NCBI RefSeq assembly: GCF_036173125.1
Contig: NZ_CP108054.1
Span: forward strand, 4,402,001-4,466,000
Origin: Streptomyces sp. NBC_00286
Lineage (GTDB): Bacteria > Actinomycetota > Actinomycetes > Streptomycetales > Streptomycetaceae
DNA: 64,000 nucleotides
Reading direction: 5' to 3'
Positions 1 to 7,787 of the stretch are shown here, in pieces (the stretch's first letter is position 1; every line of letters starts with the position of its first letter). The notes beneath the pieces were generated by a model, which saw only the letters and a program-made list of their open reading frames with translations, did no database searches and had not been told where the DNA came from. Position numbers and translations under genes: made by a program.

Positions 1-898
1 CGTCCTGGATCACGTCCCAGTGCTCGACGATCTTTCCGTGTCGCACGCGGAACAGGTCGATGATCGCCTGGCCCCGCTCCCCCGGTGTGTTCACGTAGTG
101 GCTGTGGACCGCCACAAGGTCACCCTCGGCGACGACCCGCTTCGGGGACACCTTCAGCTGGGGGAACGCGTCGAAGTACGCGCCCAGGCCCGCCTTCACG
201 CCATCCACGCCGTCGGCGATGTTCGGGTTGTGCTGGTGGTATTCAGGACCCACGTACTTGTCGACGGCGGACAGGTCCTTCTTGACCAGGAGCTGGTCGA
301 CGTACGCCGTGACCAGCTTCTTGTTGTACGCGGTGAGCCAGCGCGGGCCCGGCTTGTTCGTACGGGGCCAACTCTCCGTGGAGAACATGTCGTTGCCGTT
401 CACCGTGGTCGCCGGCACCTCCTGCGCCGTGTCCCAGTGCTCGGCGATCTTCCCGCCCTGGAAGCGGAAGATGTCGAAGACGGCGCTGCCGCGCGTACCC
501 GGCGTCAGGACGACGTTGGAGTGCACGAGCACGAGGTCGCCCTCGGAGATGACCCGCTTGATGCCGTACTCGGCGTCCGGGAACTGCTGGCTGAGGGCGG
601 TGCCGAGGTTCTTGAGGGCCTCGGAGCCGTCGGGAGCGAGCGGGTTGTGCTGGATGTAGTCGGGCCGGACGTAACGGTCGACGACCGACGTATCGCCTCG
701 CTCGAACACGCCCTTGAGCACCTTGACGGCGACGGACTTCTGGTAGCCGAGGCGGGCGGAGTCGCCGTAGCCGACCTGGTGCACGGCGGCGACCGAAGCA
801 GGAGCCGCGGCGGCGGGCACGACGGCCACGGCGGTGAGAGCTGCGGCGGCCATGAGCGCGGTGGCGAGGGTACGGCGGGCGGGTGCGGTGGTGGTCAT
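1..898 (-). CDS. Exported double SnoaL/NTF2-like protein (3' end outside window)
   Basis: The ATG at 898 opens a frame that runs off the left edge, so the C-terminus is missing. Residues 1-33 form an export signal (MTTTAPARRTLATALMAA, then AVVPAAAA). Two homologous NTF2/SnoaL-type halves follow. Each has a DRYVRPDYIQHNP or DKYVGPEYHQHNP motif, a VISEGDLV or VVAEGDLV strand, and an F(R)xxxGKIxEHWD motif. The family folds as a cone-shaped ligand pocket, but the substrate here is unknown. No partner gene is visible upstream. A perfect inverted repeat overlapping a TTGACA box lies 100 bp upstream, so a TetR-type repressor encoded elsewhere probably controls it. The tandem duplication of the domain is clear; the function is not. 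Confidence 0.85.
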   Translation of the reverse strand, partial: MTTTAPARRTLATALMAAAALTAVAVVPAAAAPASVAAVHQVGYGDSARLGYQKSVAVKVLKGVFERGDTSVVDRYVRPDYIQHNPLAPDGSEALKNLGTALSQQFPDAEYGIKRVISEGDLVLVHSNVVLTPGTRGSAVFDIFRFQGGKIAEHWDTAQEVPATTVNGNDMFSTESWPRTNKPGPRWLTAYNKKLVTAYVDQLLVKKDLSAVDKYVGPEYHQHNPNIADGVDGVKAGLGAYFDAFPQLKVSPKRVVAEGDLVAVHSHYVNTPGERGQAIIDLFRVRHGKIVEHWDVIQD

Positions 899-997
899 GG
901 GGTGCTGATCTCCGGTCCTGTGGGGAGGAAGGCGGTAAGCATGACCTTCAGGGCCTCTAAGTATTGAAAGTTCAAGCTCACACGGGCCAAAGGAAAG

Positions 998-1016
998 CAC
1001 TAACCATCAGTTAGTG
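998..1016 (-). promoter_or_regulatory. TetR-type operator overlapping a -35 box
   Basis: CACTAAC at 998-1004, five bases, then GTTAGTG at 1010-1016 is a perfect 7-bp inverted repeat. On the minus strand it begins inside a TTGACA hexamer (1020-1015), which could be the -35 of the promoter for the exported SnoaL-like gene. This symmetry and placement are typical of TetR-family operators. No tetR gene is next to it in the window. Confidence 0.6.
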
Positions 1017-1083
1017 TCAAGATCGGCGTCCCGCGCGAAGACCCGCCCAACCGGTGCAGCGTGCGCTGGGGGCCGCCCCGTCA

Positions 1084-1470
1084 GGGTGCGCCCGCCACAG
1101 GGGCGCCCCGATAGGGGCGCGGGGCTGTATCAATTTGCGGCTCCGCCGCGATGGGGGTCCCCCGCTCATGGGGGTCCCCCCGCTCATGGGGGTCCCCCCG
1201 CTCGAGCGAAGCCGAGAGTGGGGGGAGGAGCCGAGAGTGGGGGAGGAGCCGAGAGTGGGGGAGGAGCCGAGAGTGGGGGAGGAGCCGAGAGTGGGGGAGC
1301 GACAAGCCACAACGAGCCCGCAGCCGCACACGATTCCCGACGCCCCACCCCGGTAGGCGCCCCACCCAGCCACGAACCCACCCGCCCGCGGTAGGCGCCC
1401 CACCCGCCGGAGGCAGCGGGGCCTGGGGGCGCAGCCCTCAGTTTCGGGAAGGGGCGGGGCTGGGGAGAAG
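1084..1470. repeat. Composite dispersed intergenic repeat with 18-bp tandem units
   Basis: The gap from 1017 to 1535 holds no gene. It contains the window-wide repeat modules: a GGGGCGCGGGGCTGTATCAA block, GCGGCTCCGCCGCGATGGGG, and three copies of CTCATGGGGGTCCCCC. About five tandem copies of an 18-bp unit based on GAGCCGAGAGTGGGGGAG follow (about 1207-1300). Near 1440 a TTTCGGGAAGGGGCGGGGCT module closes the block. Open frames here are by-products of the repeats and the GC bias. Confidence 0.8.
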
Positions 1471-1535
1471 TGACCACCGCGCACCGGCCACCGGCCGAGG
1501 TAGCGGCGGCCACCCCTGGCCCCCGACCTACCCCG

Positions 1536-2531
1536 TCACCAAGCGAACGCCTCCGGAGAAGGCCCCGGCCCCGGGAAGATCTCATCCAGCCCGGCCAGCA
1601 GTTCCTCGCCGAGCTCCAACTCGACGGCCCGCAGCGCGGACTCGAGCTGTTCGGCGGTACGCGGCCCGACGATCGGCCCCGTCACCCCCGGCCGCGTGAG
1701 CAACCAGGCCAGCCCCGCCTCCCCCGGCTCCACACCGTGCTTGTCGAGCAGATCCTCGTACGCCTGGATCTGCGCCCGCATCGCGGTGTTGGCGAGGGCG
1801 TCGGCGGCCCGGCCGCTCGCCCGTCGGCCTCCCTCGACCTCCTTCTTGATGACGCCGCCGAGCAGACCGCCGTGCAGCGGAGACCAGGGGATGACCCCCA
1901 GCCCGTACTCCTGCGCGGCGGGGATGACCTCCATCTCGGCCCGCCGCTCGGCGAGGTTGTAGAGGCACTGCTCGCTGACGAGGCCGATCGTGCCGTGGCG
2001 GCGGGCGGCGATCTCGTTGGCCTGGGCGATCTTGTAGCCGGGGAAGTTGGAGGACCCGACGTACAAGATCTTCCCCTGCTGGATGAGGGTGTCGATCGCC
2101 TGCCAGATCTCCTCGAAGGGAGTGCGGCGGTCGATGTGATGGAACTGGTAGAGGTCGATGTAGTCGGTCTGCAGCCGCTTGAGCGAAGCGTCCACCGCGC
2201 GCCGGATGTTGAGCGCGGAGAGCTTGTCGTGGTTGGGCCAGGGGCTGGCGCCGTCCGCGGCCATGTTGCCGTAGACCTTGGTGGCCAGGACCACCTTGTC
2301 GCGGCGGTCACCGCCCTTGGCGAACCAGTTTCCGATGATCGTTTCCGTACGGCCCTTGTTCTCGCCCCACCCGTAGACATTGGCCGTGTCGAAGAAGTTC
2401 AGGCCCGCGTCGAGTGCGGCGTCCATGATGGCGTGGCTGTCGGGTTCGTCGGTCTGCGGGCCGAAGTTCATGGTGCCGAGGACGAGTCGGCTGACCTTGA
2501 GTCCGGTACGTCCGAGCTGCGTGTACTTCAT
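1536..2531 (-). CDS. Aldo/keto reductase
   Basis: A 331-residue NADPH-dependent aldo/keto reductase of the YajO/Tas-like group, probably cytosolic, with unknown substrate. The start is ATG 2531, because MKYTQLGRTGLKVSRLVLGT is the conserved family N-terminus even though the open frame continues upstream. The catalytic tetrad is visible: D in FFDTANVYG, Y in the same motif, K in VLATKVYG and H in YQFHHID. The nucleotide-binding tail is present (YVGSSNF, GVIPWSPLHGGLLGG and IVGPRTAEQLE). It stands alone: a secreted protein gene diverges upstream and a repeat block lies downstream. Confidence 0.92.
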   Translation of the reverse strand: MKYTQLGRTGLKVSRLVLGTMNFGPQTDEPDSHAIMDAALDAGLNFFDTANVYGWGENKGRTETIIGNWFAKGGDRRDKVVLATKVYGNMAADGASPWPNHDKLSALNIRRAVDASLKRLQTDYIDLYQFHHIDRRTPFEEIWQAIDTLIQQGKILYVGSSNFPGYKIAQANEIAARRHGTIGLVSEQCLYNLAERRAEMEVIPAAQEYGLGVIPWSPLHGGLLGGVIKKEVEGGRRASGRAADALANTAMRAQIQAYEDLLDKHGVEPGEAGLAWLLTRPGVTGPIVGPRTAEQLESALRAVELELGEELLAGLDEIFPGPGPSPEAFAW

Positions 2532-2813
2532 GAGGCAACAGCCAACGCCTTGGAGTCCGCTCAAGGCAAGGGCGTCCCGCCCGACTGTGCATCTCTGCGG
2601 CCCGGCGGCCACCGACTGTGCATCAACTCCTCGGCGGACTTGGCCGATTGTGCACGCGTGATCGTCACTCGGCAGACCTGTGCAGGCCCGCCGTGGCCGA
2701 AGATCAACCGACCCCGTACCATGATCGCCGCTCCTGGAAGCGCGTGATCCACCCCCGTCTTCGCCGGTCGCGGCGCTCCGGAGCGCTCCGACAACAACAG
2801 ACTGAGGACTTAC

Positions 2814-3383
2814 GTGCCCAAGCGCATCGCATCCCCCCACAACCGCCGCGCCGCCCGCCGGGGCTCGGCACTCACCGCCCTGGCCCTGACCACCGCCCTC
2901 ACCGGCGCCGCCGTGACGGCGGCCCCGGCGGCCTCGGCGCTGTCCTGGAAGTGCAAGACCAGCACCAAGAGCATCGACCAGGCCAACTACGACGGCCCGT
3001 GGGCCGACCAGTGGGACGTCAAGGTCAAGACCTGCGCCGCCCGCTCCGGCTCGACGGTCTACGCCAAGGCCTCCGTCAGCTGGGACGGTCCGGCCGGCGG
3101 CGTCGACGCCGACATCTTCGACGGGGCCTACCTCCGCCTCGTGATCAAGAAGCAGCAGTCCGGTTCGGACCCGGTGAAGAAGGCCAAGAACGGCCACGGC
3201 ATCCAGGCCAAGCTGGAGGACAGCGACAGCAACGGCAACTACAACAACAGCTACGGCACCGGCACGATCAGCTACCGCATGGGCTCCGCCAAGGGCTACG
3301 CGGACAGCACGCTGTACCTGGACTGGAACGACGACGGCGACGGCTACCACCGGCACGACTTCGCGGCCTCGCCGGCTCGCTGA
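2814..3383 (+). CDS. Secreted protein of unknown function
   Basis: A 189-residue protein starting at GTG 2814, preceded by a GAGGA ribosome site. Residues 1-43 are a typical Streptomyces signal peptide: a twin-arginine-like basic stretch (NRRAARRGS), then an Ala-rich hydrophobic core ending TAAPAASALS. The mature part begins with WKCKTSTKSIDQ and carries only two cysteines (in KCK and KTCAA), which may pair. It is rich in Asp, Asn, Gly and Tyr (DSDSNGNYNNSYG, DWNDDGDGY), which would suit an extracellular beta-rich protein. I do not recognise the family. A strong terminator follows at 3569. Confidence 0.85.
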   Translation: MPKRIASPHNRRAARRGSALTALALTTALTGAAVTAAPAASALSWKCKTSTKSIDQANYDGPWADQWDVKVKTCAARSGSTVYAKASVSWDGPAGGVDADIFDGAYLRLVIKKQQSGSDPVKKAKNGHGIQAKLEDSDSNGNYNNSYGTGTISYRMGSAKGYADSTLYLDWNDDGDGYHRHDFAASPAR

Positions 3384-3477
3384 GTCCCGCCTCAGCGGCT
3401 CGACCGCGCGGTTGCCGCCGAGGCTACGATCGCGCGGCACCGCCAGCCGTGCGTCCGGTCGGCCACCTGCGGGTCCG

Positions 3478-3545
3478 TTGTGGCTGGTCGCGCCCACGCG
3501 GCGGAGCCGCAAATTGATACAGCCCCGCGCCCCTAAAGGGGCGCT
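3478..3545. repeat. Dispersed intergenic repeat copy
   Basis: Contains TGGCTGGTCGCGCCCACG, CGGCGGAGCCGCAAATTGAT and ACAGCCCCGCGCCCCTAAAG in the standard order. It lies just past the 3' end of the secreted protein gene. Confidence 0.8.
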
Positions 3546-3568
3546 GCCGGTCCGCAGCGGTCCGCAAA

Positions 3569-3604
3569 GGGGCCTTGGCCACATCAGTTCGCCAAGGCCC
3601 CCTT
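3569..3604. terminator. Bidirectional terminator
   Basis: GGGGCCTTGGC (3569-3579) and GCCAAGGCCCC (3591-3601) form an 11-bp perfect stem with an 11-base loop. AAA lies before it and TTT after it, so it can act for both converging genes (2814-3383 and 3616-3711). Confidence 0.8.
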
Positions 3605-3615
3605 TGCCCAGGCCG

Positions 3616-3711
3616 CTACTGCCCGCTACCCAGCGCCGACGCCAGTGCCACCACCACGAACATCAGCACCAGTACGCCGGCCATGATCCGGTTACGTGTC
3701 TTCGGGTCCAC
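3616..3711 (-). CDS. Small single-span membrane protein
   Basis: A 31-residue frame starting at GTG 3711: MDPKTRNRIMAGVLVLMFVV, then a second half ending LASALGSGQ. A basic N-terminus followed by about 20 hydrophobic residues predicts one membrane helix. It begins 25 bp after the stop of the thpR-like gene in the same orientation, so it is probably co-transcribed. No clear ribosome site is seen. Its position next to a dedicated terminator supports reality, but a frame this short could be fortuitous. Confidence 0.5.
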   Translation of the reverse strand: MDPKTRNRIMAGVLVLMFVVVALASALGSGQ

Positions 3712-3735
3712 GTGGTCGAGCGTAACCGGAGGGTC

Positions 3736-4305
3736 TCAGGTGCCCGAGCCGAGGGCCCAGCGGGCGAGGGTCTCGTAGCGGGGGCGTTCGCCGGGTACGC
3801 CCGACCTGGGGAGATTGCTGCGGACCAGGCACAGCTCGGACACGGTCCACGGGCGCCCGGTGAAGCCGTCCAGCAGGGCGGTGTACGGCGCGAAGTCCGC
3901 CGGGCCCCGGCTCCGGGCGACGGTGAGATGCGGACGGTAGTGGCGGTGCTCCTCCATCGGTACGCCCGCCTTACGCGCCGCCGCCTCCGAACGCTCGGCC
4001 AGCAGCCGCATCGTACGCACGTCGCCACTCGCGCCGATCCACAGCGCCCGGCGCCCGAAGTGACCCCCGCCCCGCAGCTCCAGCCCGAACGGTTCCGTCC
4101 GCCGCGCCGCCCGCTCCAGCCGCGCCGACAGCTCCGGCACGACCTCGTCGTCGACCTCTCCGTAGAACGCGAGCGTGAAGTGCCAGCCGGGCCGCCCCGT
4201 CCAGCGCAGGCCACCGGCACCCGGCAGCTTCCCCAACTCATCGACAACCGGCGCGAGTTCAGCGATCACATCCTCCGGCGGCACCACAGCGGCGAAGAGT
4301 CTCAT
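3736..4305 (-). CDS. thpR: RNA 2',3'-cyclic phosphodiesterase (LigT/ThpR)
   Basis: A 189-residue member of the 2H phosphoesterase superfamily, the usual length for ThpR. Both catalytic HxT motifs are present: WHFTLAFYG near residue 43 and RPHLTVARS near residue 125. Family members hydrolyse 2',3'-cyclic phosphate ends of RNA and can ligate tRNA halves in vitro. The N-terminus MRLFAAVVPPEDV matches the family, fixing the ATG at 4305. A Uma2 gene diverges upstream and a 31-residue membrane peptide follows. Confidence 0.92.
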   Translation of the reverse strand: MRLFAAVVPPEDVIAELAPVVDELGKLPGAGGLRWTGRPGWHFTLAFYGEVDDEVVPELSARLERAARRTEPFGLELRGGGHFGRRALWIGASGDVRTMRLLAERSEAAARKAGVPMEEHRHYRPHLTVARSRGPADFAPYTALLDGFTGRPWTVSELCLVRSNLPRSGVPGERPRYETLARWALGSGT

Positions 4306-4420
4306 GGATCCAGTCTCCCCGGCTGTGCGCCTTCGCGCCGGAGCGTGACCCGGTCACCGTGCGTATCGTTGTACTGCGCGGCTGGACTCGAACGAGTCGC
4401 AGCCGGGGAGGAGCGCCACG

Positions 4421-5008
4421 ATGACCGTCCTTGAAGACAGGATCGCGATGGCTGAAGACAGCGGCGAACTCACGCTCGACGCGATGTTCGAGTGGCTGGA
4501 GAAGATGCCCGTCCCCGAGGGATACAAGGTTGAGATCGTCGGGGGGAACGTCTTCATGTCACCGCAGCGGCAGACCCATTTTGAGATCATCTTCGACATC
4601 CTGGAGCAGCTGCGCGCCCGGTACCCCCGCAAGCGGCTGACGTCGGACGTGCGGATCGACTTTCCCGGACACCTGAACGGCTACGCCTGTGACGTAGCGG
4701 CACTGGCCGAGCGATCGGTGAAGGACAGCAAGGGCCGCTGGCGCTATCAGGACGTCGAGTTCATCGCCGAAGTCATCTCCAAGGACACCGCCACCAACGA
4801 CTACGAGCCGAAGCTGGCCACGTACGCCGCAGCCGAGGTGCCGGTGTACTTGATCGTGGACCCGTACACCGGCAAGTGGCACCTGCACACGCTGCCGAAG
4901 GACGGCGAGTACCGGGGGCACCAGAGCCTCGACTTCGGCTACGAGATCGACCTGACGGGGACCGTGGTCGGCCTCGTCCTCAAGACCGACGAGTTCCCCC
5001 GCGACTGA
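4421..5008 (+). CDS. Uma2-family putative endonuclease
   Basis: A 195-residue protein of the Uma2/DUF820 family, which has a PD-(D/E)XK nuclease fold and is expanded in streptomycetes and cyanobacteria. The active-site elements are YACDVAAL near residue 88, then FIAEVISKDTATNDYEPKLA near 112-131, followed by the VPVYLIVDPYTG strand. The ATG at 4421 follows a GGGGAGGAG ribosome site. The biological role of the family is unsettled. The gene is converging with the MFS gene, whose stop is 13 bp away. Confidence 0.88.
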   Translation: MTVLEDRIAMAEDSGELTLDAMFEWLEKMPVPEGYKVEIVGGNVFMSPQRQTHFEIIFDILEQLRARYPRKRLTSDVRIDFPGHLNGYACDVAALAERSVKDSKGRWRYQDVEFIAEVISKDTATNDYEPKLATYAAAEVPVYLIVDPYTGKWHLHTLPKDGEYRGHQSLDFGYEIDLTGTVVGLVLKTDEFPRD

Positions 5009-5021
5009 GTACAGACCCGCC

Positions 5022-6401
5022 CTACACCACCGTCGCCAACTCCCGCTCCCGCGCCCCCTCCCGTGGCACGAAGCGGACCCGCGGATGACCGTGGTGCCAG
5101 CCCACCGACAGGCGCAGGCCGCCGACGCGGGCGAGGATCAGGCCCACCGTTGCCGCCGCCAGCAGTGAGATCAGGCCGCCGAACGCGAAGCCGATTCGGG
5201 CGCCGAAGGTGTCGGTGATCCAGCCGACTATGGGCGCCCCCAGGGGCGTACCGCCTACGAAGACCATCATGAACAGGCTCATGACGCGGCCGCGCATGGC
5301 GGGGTCGGTGGCCATCTGGACGCTGGCGTTGGCGGTGGTGTTGACCGTCAGGGCCGCCATGCCGGTGGGGATCATGAGCAGGGCGAAGAGCCAGTACGAC
5401 GGGGAGAACGCCGCCGCGATCTCCAGTGCGCCGAACAGCACGGCCGCGCCCACCAGGAGCCGCAGCCGTACCGAGCCGCGGCGGGCGGTGAGCAGGGCTC
5501 CGGCGACCGAGCCGACCGCCATGAGGGTGTTGAGGAAGCCGTACGTGCCGGCGCCCGCGTGGTAGACCTCGTCGGCGAACGCGGTGAGCCAGATGGGGAA
5601 GTTGAAGCCGAAGGTGCCGACGAAACCGATGAGCACGATCGGCCAGATCAGTTCGGGCCGGGAGGCCACATAGTGCAGACCCTCGCGCAACTGGCCCTTG
5701 CCGCGCGGCACCCGTTCCACCTTGTGCAGCTCGCCCGTACGCATCAGGAGCAGGCCGGTGATGGGGGCGAGGAAGGCGAGTCCGTTGATCAGGAAGGCCC
5801 AGCCGCTGCCGACCGTCGAGATCAGGACGCCCGCGACGGCGGGGCCGATGAGGCGGGCGGAGTGGAAGTTGGCCGAGTTGAGGCTGACGGCGTTGCGTAC
5901 CTGGTCGGGGCCGACCATCTCGGAGACGAAGGTCTGCCGGGTCGGGTTGTCGACGACGGTGACCATGCCGAGCAGGAACGCGATCAGATACACGTGCCAG
6001 ACCTGCACCTGGCCGCTGAGCGTGAGCGCGGCGAGCGCGAGACCGCACAGGCCGAGCGCGCCCTGGGTGAAGAACAGCATGCGGCGCTTGGGGTAGCGGT
6101 CGGCGATGACTCCGCCGTACAGGCCGAAGAGCAGCATCGGCAGGAACTGCAGCGCGGTCGTGATGCCGACCGCGGCCGAGGAGCCGGTCAGGCTCAGCAC
6201 CAGCCAGTCCTGGGTGATGCGGGACATCCAGGTACCGGTGTTGGAGACGATGGCTCCGCCGGCGAAGAGCCGGTAGTTCCGGATGCGGAGTGAGCTGAAG
6301 GTCGACGACTTGGCCGGCTGGGTCGTCGTCGTGGTGGTGGCGGTGGGGGAATCGGGGGTGTTCGGTCCGGGGGCGGAGGGTGCTCCGGGTCCCGTACTCA
6401 A
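5022..6401 (-). CDS. MFS transporter
   Basis: A 459-residue major facilitator with about 12 predicted helices and a hydrophilic, Thr-rich N-terminal tail of about 35 residues. It belongs to the enterobactin-exporter/EntS-like group, judging by SSLRIRNYRLFAGGAIVSNT, GLYGGVIADRYPKRRML and the paired MRGRVMSLFMMVFVGGTPLG. The start is TTG 6401 with GGAGG eight bases upstream. The marR gene lies 71 bp upstream in the same direction, so the pair is probably an auto-regulated efflux operon. The substrate is unknown. Confidence 0.9.
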   Translation of the reverse strand: MSTGPGAPSAPGPNTPDSPTATTTTTTQPAKSSTFSSLRIRNYRLFAGGAIVSNTGTWMSRITQDWLVLSLTGSSAAVGITTALQFLPMLLFGLYGGVIADRYPKRRMLFFTQGALGLCGLALAALTLSGQVQVWHVYLIAFLLGMVTVVDNPTRQTFVSEMVGPDQVRNAVSLNSANFHSARLIGPAVAGVLISTVGSGWAFLINGLAFLAPITGLLLMRTGELHKVERVPRGKGQLREGLHYVASRPELIWPIVLIGFVGTFGFNFPIWLTAFADEVYHAGAGTYGFLNTLMAVGSVAGALLTARRGSVRLRLLVGAAVLFGALEIAAAFSPSYWLFALLMIPTGMAALTVNTTANASVQMATDPAMRGRVMSLFMMVFVGGTPLGAPIVGWITDTFGARIGFAFGGLISLLAAATVGLILARVGGLRLSVGWHHGHPRVRFVPREGARERELATVV

Positions 6402-6471
6402 CAGGGTTCGCCTCCTTTGGCAAACGGCGACAGGGACGACGTACAGCTATGTGACGTACGGCTATGTACGG

Positions 6472-6909
6472 CTACAGATGCGCCAGCTTCTCCAGGACGG
6501 GCGCCGCCTCGCGGAGCTTGGCCCACTCGTCCTCGTCGAGGCCGTCGACCAGTCCGGCCAGCCACACGTTCCGCTTGCGGCGGCTCTCCTCGAGCATCGC
6601 CTCGGCGCGCTCGGTCTGCGTGACGACCTTCTGGCGCCGGTCCTCGGGATGCGGCTCCAGCCTGACCAGGCTCTTGGCTTCGAGCAGGGCGACGATGCGG
6701 GTCATCGAGGGCGGCTGCACATGTTCCTTGCGGGCGAGCTCGCCCGGTGTGGCGGAACCGCAGCGGGCGAGGGTGCCGAGTACCGACATCTCGGTCGGGC
6801 TCAGCGACTCGTCGACCCGCTGGTGCTTGAGTCGGCGCGACAGGCGCATCACGGCGGATCGCAGAGAGTTCACGGCGGCAGCGTCGTCGCCATGGGTCAG
6901 GTCAGGCAT
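6472..6909 (-). CDS. MarR-family transcriptional regulator
   Basis: A 145-residue MarR protein. The winged-helix region spans about residues 38-100 (LSPTEMSVLGTLARCGSATP, then PPSMTRIVALLEAKSLV and the wing HPEDRRQKVVTQT). The dimerising helices lie at both ends. The start is ATG 6909, close to the AT-rich operator candidates upstream. The MFS gene follows, so the likely role is ligand-relieved repression of efflux. Confidence 0.92.
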   Translation of the reverse strand: MPDLTHGDDAAAVNSLRSAVMRLSRRLKHQRVDESLSPTEMSVLGTLARCGSATPGELARKEHVQPPSMTRIVALLEAKSLVRLEPHPEDRRQKVVTQTERAEAMLEESRRKRNVWLAGLVDGLDEDEWAKLREAAPVLEKLAHL

Positions 6910-6913
6910 GTTG

Positions 6914-6941
6914 TTTAGGGTAACTCATTACTCTCGCTAAA
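6914..6941. promoter_or_regulatory. Candidate MarR operator region
   Basis: An AT-rich island just upstream of marR. GTAA-CTCA-TTAC (6920-6931) is an inverted repeat, and TTTAG (6914-6918) pairs with CTAAA (6937-6941). These stand out against very GC-rich surroundings and lie five bases from the marR start, as expected for auto-regulation. Confidence 0.45.
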
Positions 6942-7064
6942 TACCACCCGGAAGGTCGACCCTTGCCCGTGACCCCGGCCACCAAACCCTGCCATCACCC
7001 ATATGAGTGAGCTCGGGCCCAAAAATGACGCGTGGTACGGCCGACGGCGGCAACCCTCGTACCC

Positions 7065-7247
7065 ATGGGGACCAGTGTGCTCAGTCTGCGGATGGACAAG
7101 GAGCTTCTCGAACGGCTCCGGGACCGTGCGGCGAAACGGGGAATGAGCGTCCAGGACTACGTCGTCCAGATGCTCGTCCGGGATGACTTCGACGAGCGGT
7201 TCCAGACCGCGGTCGAGGAGACGGAGCGGTTTTACGGGGTGACGTGA
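7065..7247 (+). CDS. Ribbon-helix-helix (CopG/Arc-like) protein
   Basis: A 60-residue protein from ATG 7065 (MGTSVLSLRMDKELLERLRD). The order is a short beta strand (SVLSLRM), helix A (DKELLERLRDRAAKRG) and helix B (MSVQDYVVQMLVRDD), the ribbon-helix-helix layout of small DNA-binding proteins. It has a C-terminal acidic tail. No toxin partner is next to it. It overlaps the DUF2530 gene tail-to-tail by 16 bp. It may be a regulator or an orphan antitoxin; an upstream GTG at 7032 is a less likely start. Confidence 0.75.
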   Translation: MGTSVLSLRMDKELLERLRDRAAKRGMSVQDYVVQMLVRDDFDERFQTAVEETERFYGVT

Positions 7248-7615
7248 CGGTTCTCGGTCGTGGCGGCGGTGGAGTCGTGGCCCGCTTCGGGACCGGCATC
7301 GGCATCGGTCTCGGTGACCGCGTCGGCGTCGGCGTCGGCTTCCGTACGGGCGTCCGCCTCGGCCTCAGCCTCGGTCGCGGCGCGCTTGAGCGCCGCCTCC
7401 CACCTGCGTACGTACCAGATGCCGATGAACCCGAGTCCCCCACCGGCCAGGCAGGTCCACAGCCACCACAGATACCCGTGGTCGTCGAACCAGCCGTAGA
7501 ACGGGAGCTGCGCCAGGAAGAGGACGAACCAGAGGATCGTGCCACCCGTGACGGTGGCGACAACGGGCCCTTCAAGGGGTTCCGGTGCCTCATGCCTAGG
7601 TGTCCACTTCGCCAT
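7232..7615 (-). CDS. DUF2530 membrane protein
   Basis: A 127-residue protein with two membrane helices (about residues 20-38 and 47-68: ILWFVLFLAQLPFYG and YLWWLWTCLAGGGLGFIGIW). A strongly repetitive acidic tail of alternating Glu/Asp-Ala follows (TEAEAEADARTEADADADA). The N-terminal half matches actinobacterial DUF2530. The low-complexity tail is unusually long. The function of the family is unknown. Confidence 0.85.
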   Translation of the reverse strand: MAKWTPRHEAPEPLEGPVVATVTGGTILWFVLFLAQLPFYGWFDDHGYLWWLWTCLAGGGLGFIGIWYVRRWEAALKRAATEAEAEADARTEADADADAVTETDADAGPEAGHDSTAATTENRHVTP

Positions 7616-7787
7616 GGGAACAGCTTACGGGGGTGTACGGGGGCGGTCCCCGTGCCCTGGACGCCCCGCACATCCCGTAGACCCCGTACAACTGCGGCAC
7701 CATTTCCGCCCGTTCCCGTCCTCCCATGGTCGGATCTTTGCCACGCGTGGCGTGTGGGGCCTCAAATCCCCCCGTAACGTCTTCTCC

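Noticed and set aside
20..967. Plus-strand frame over the exported SnoaL-like gene
   Set aside because: It is the complement of a real gene with a signal peptide and duplicated domain, and its own translation is Arg/Val/Asp-rich without family features.
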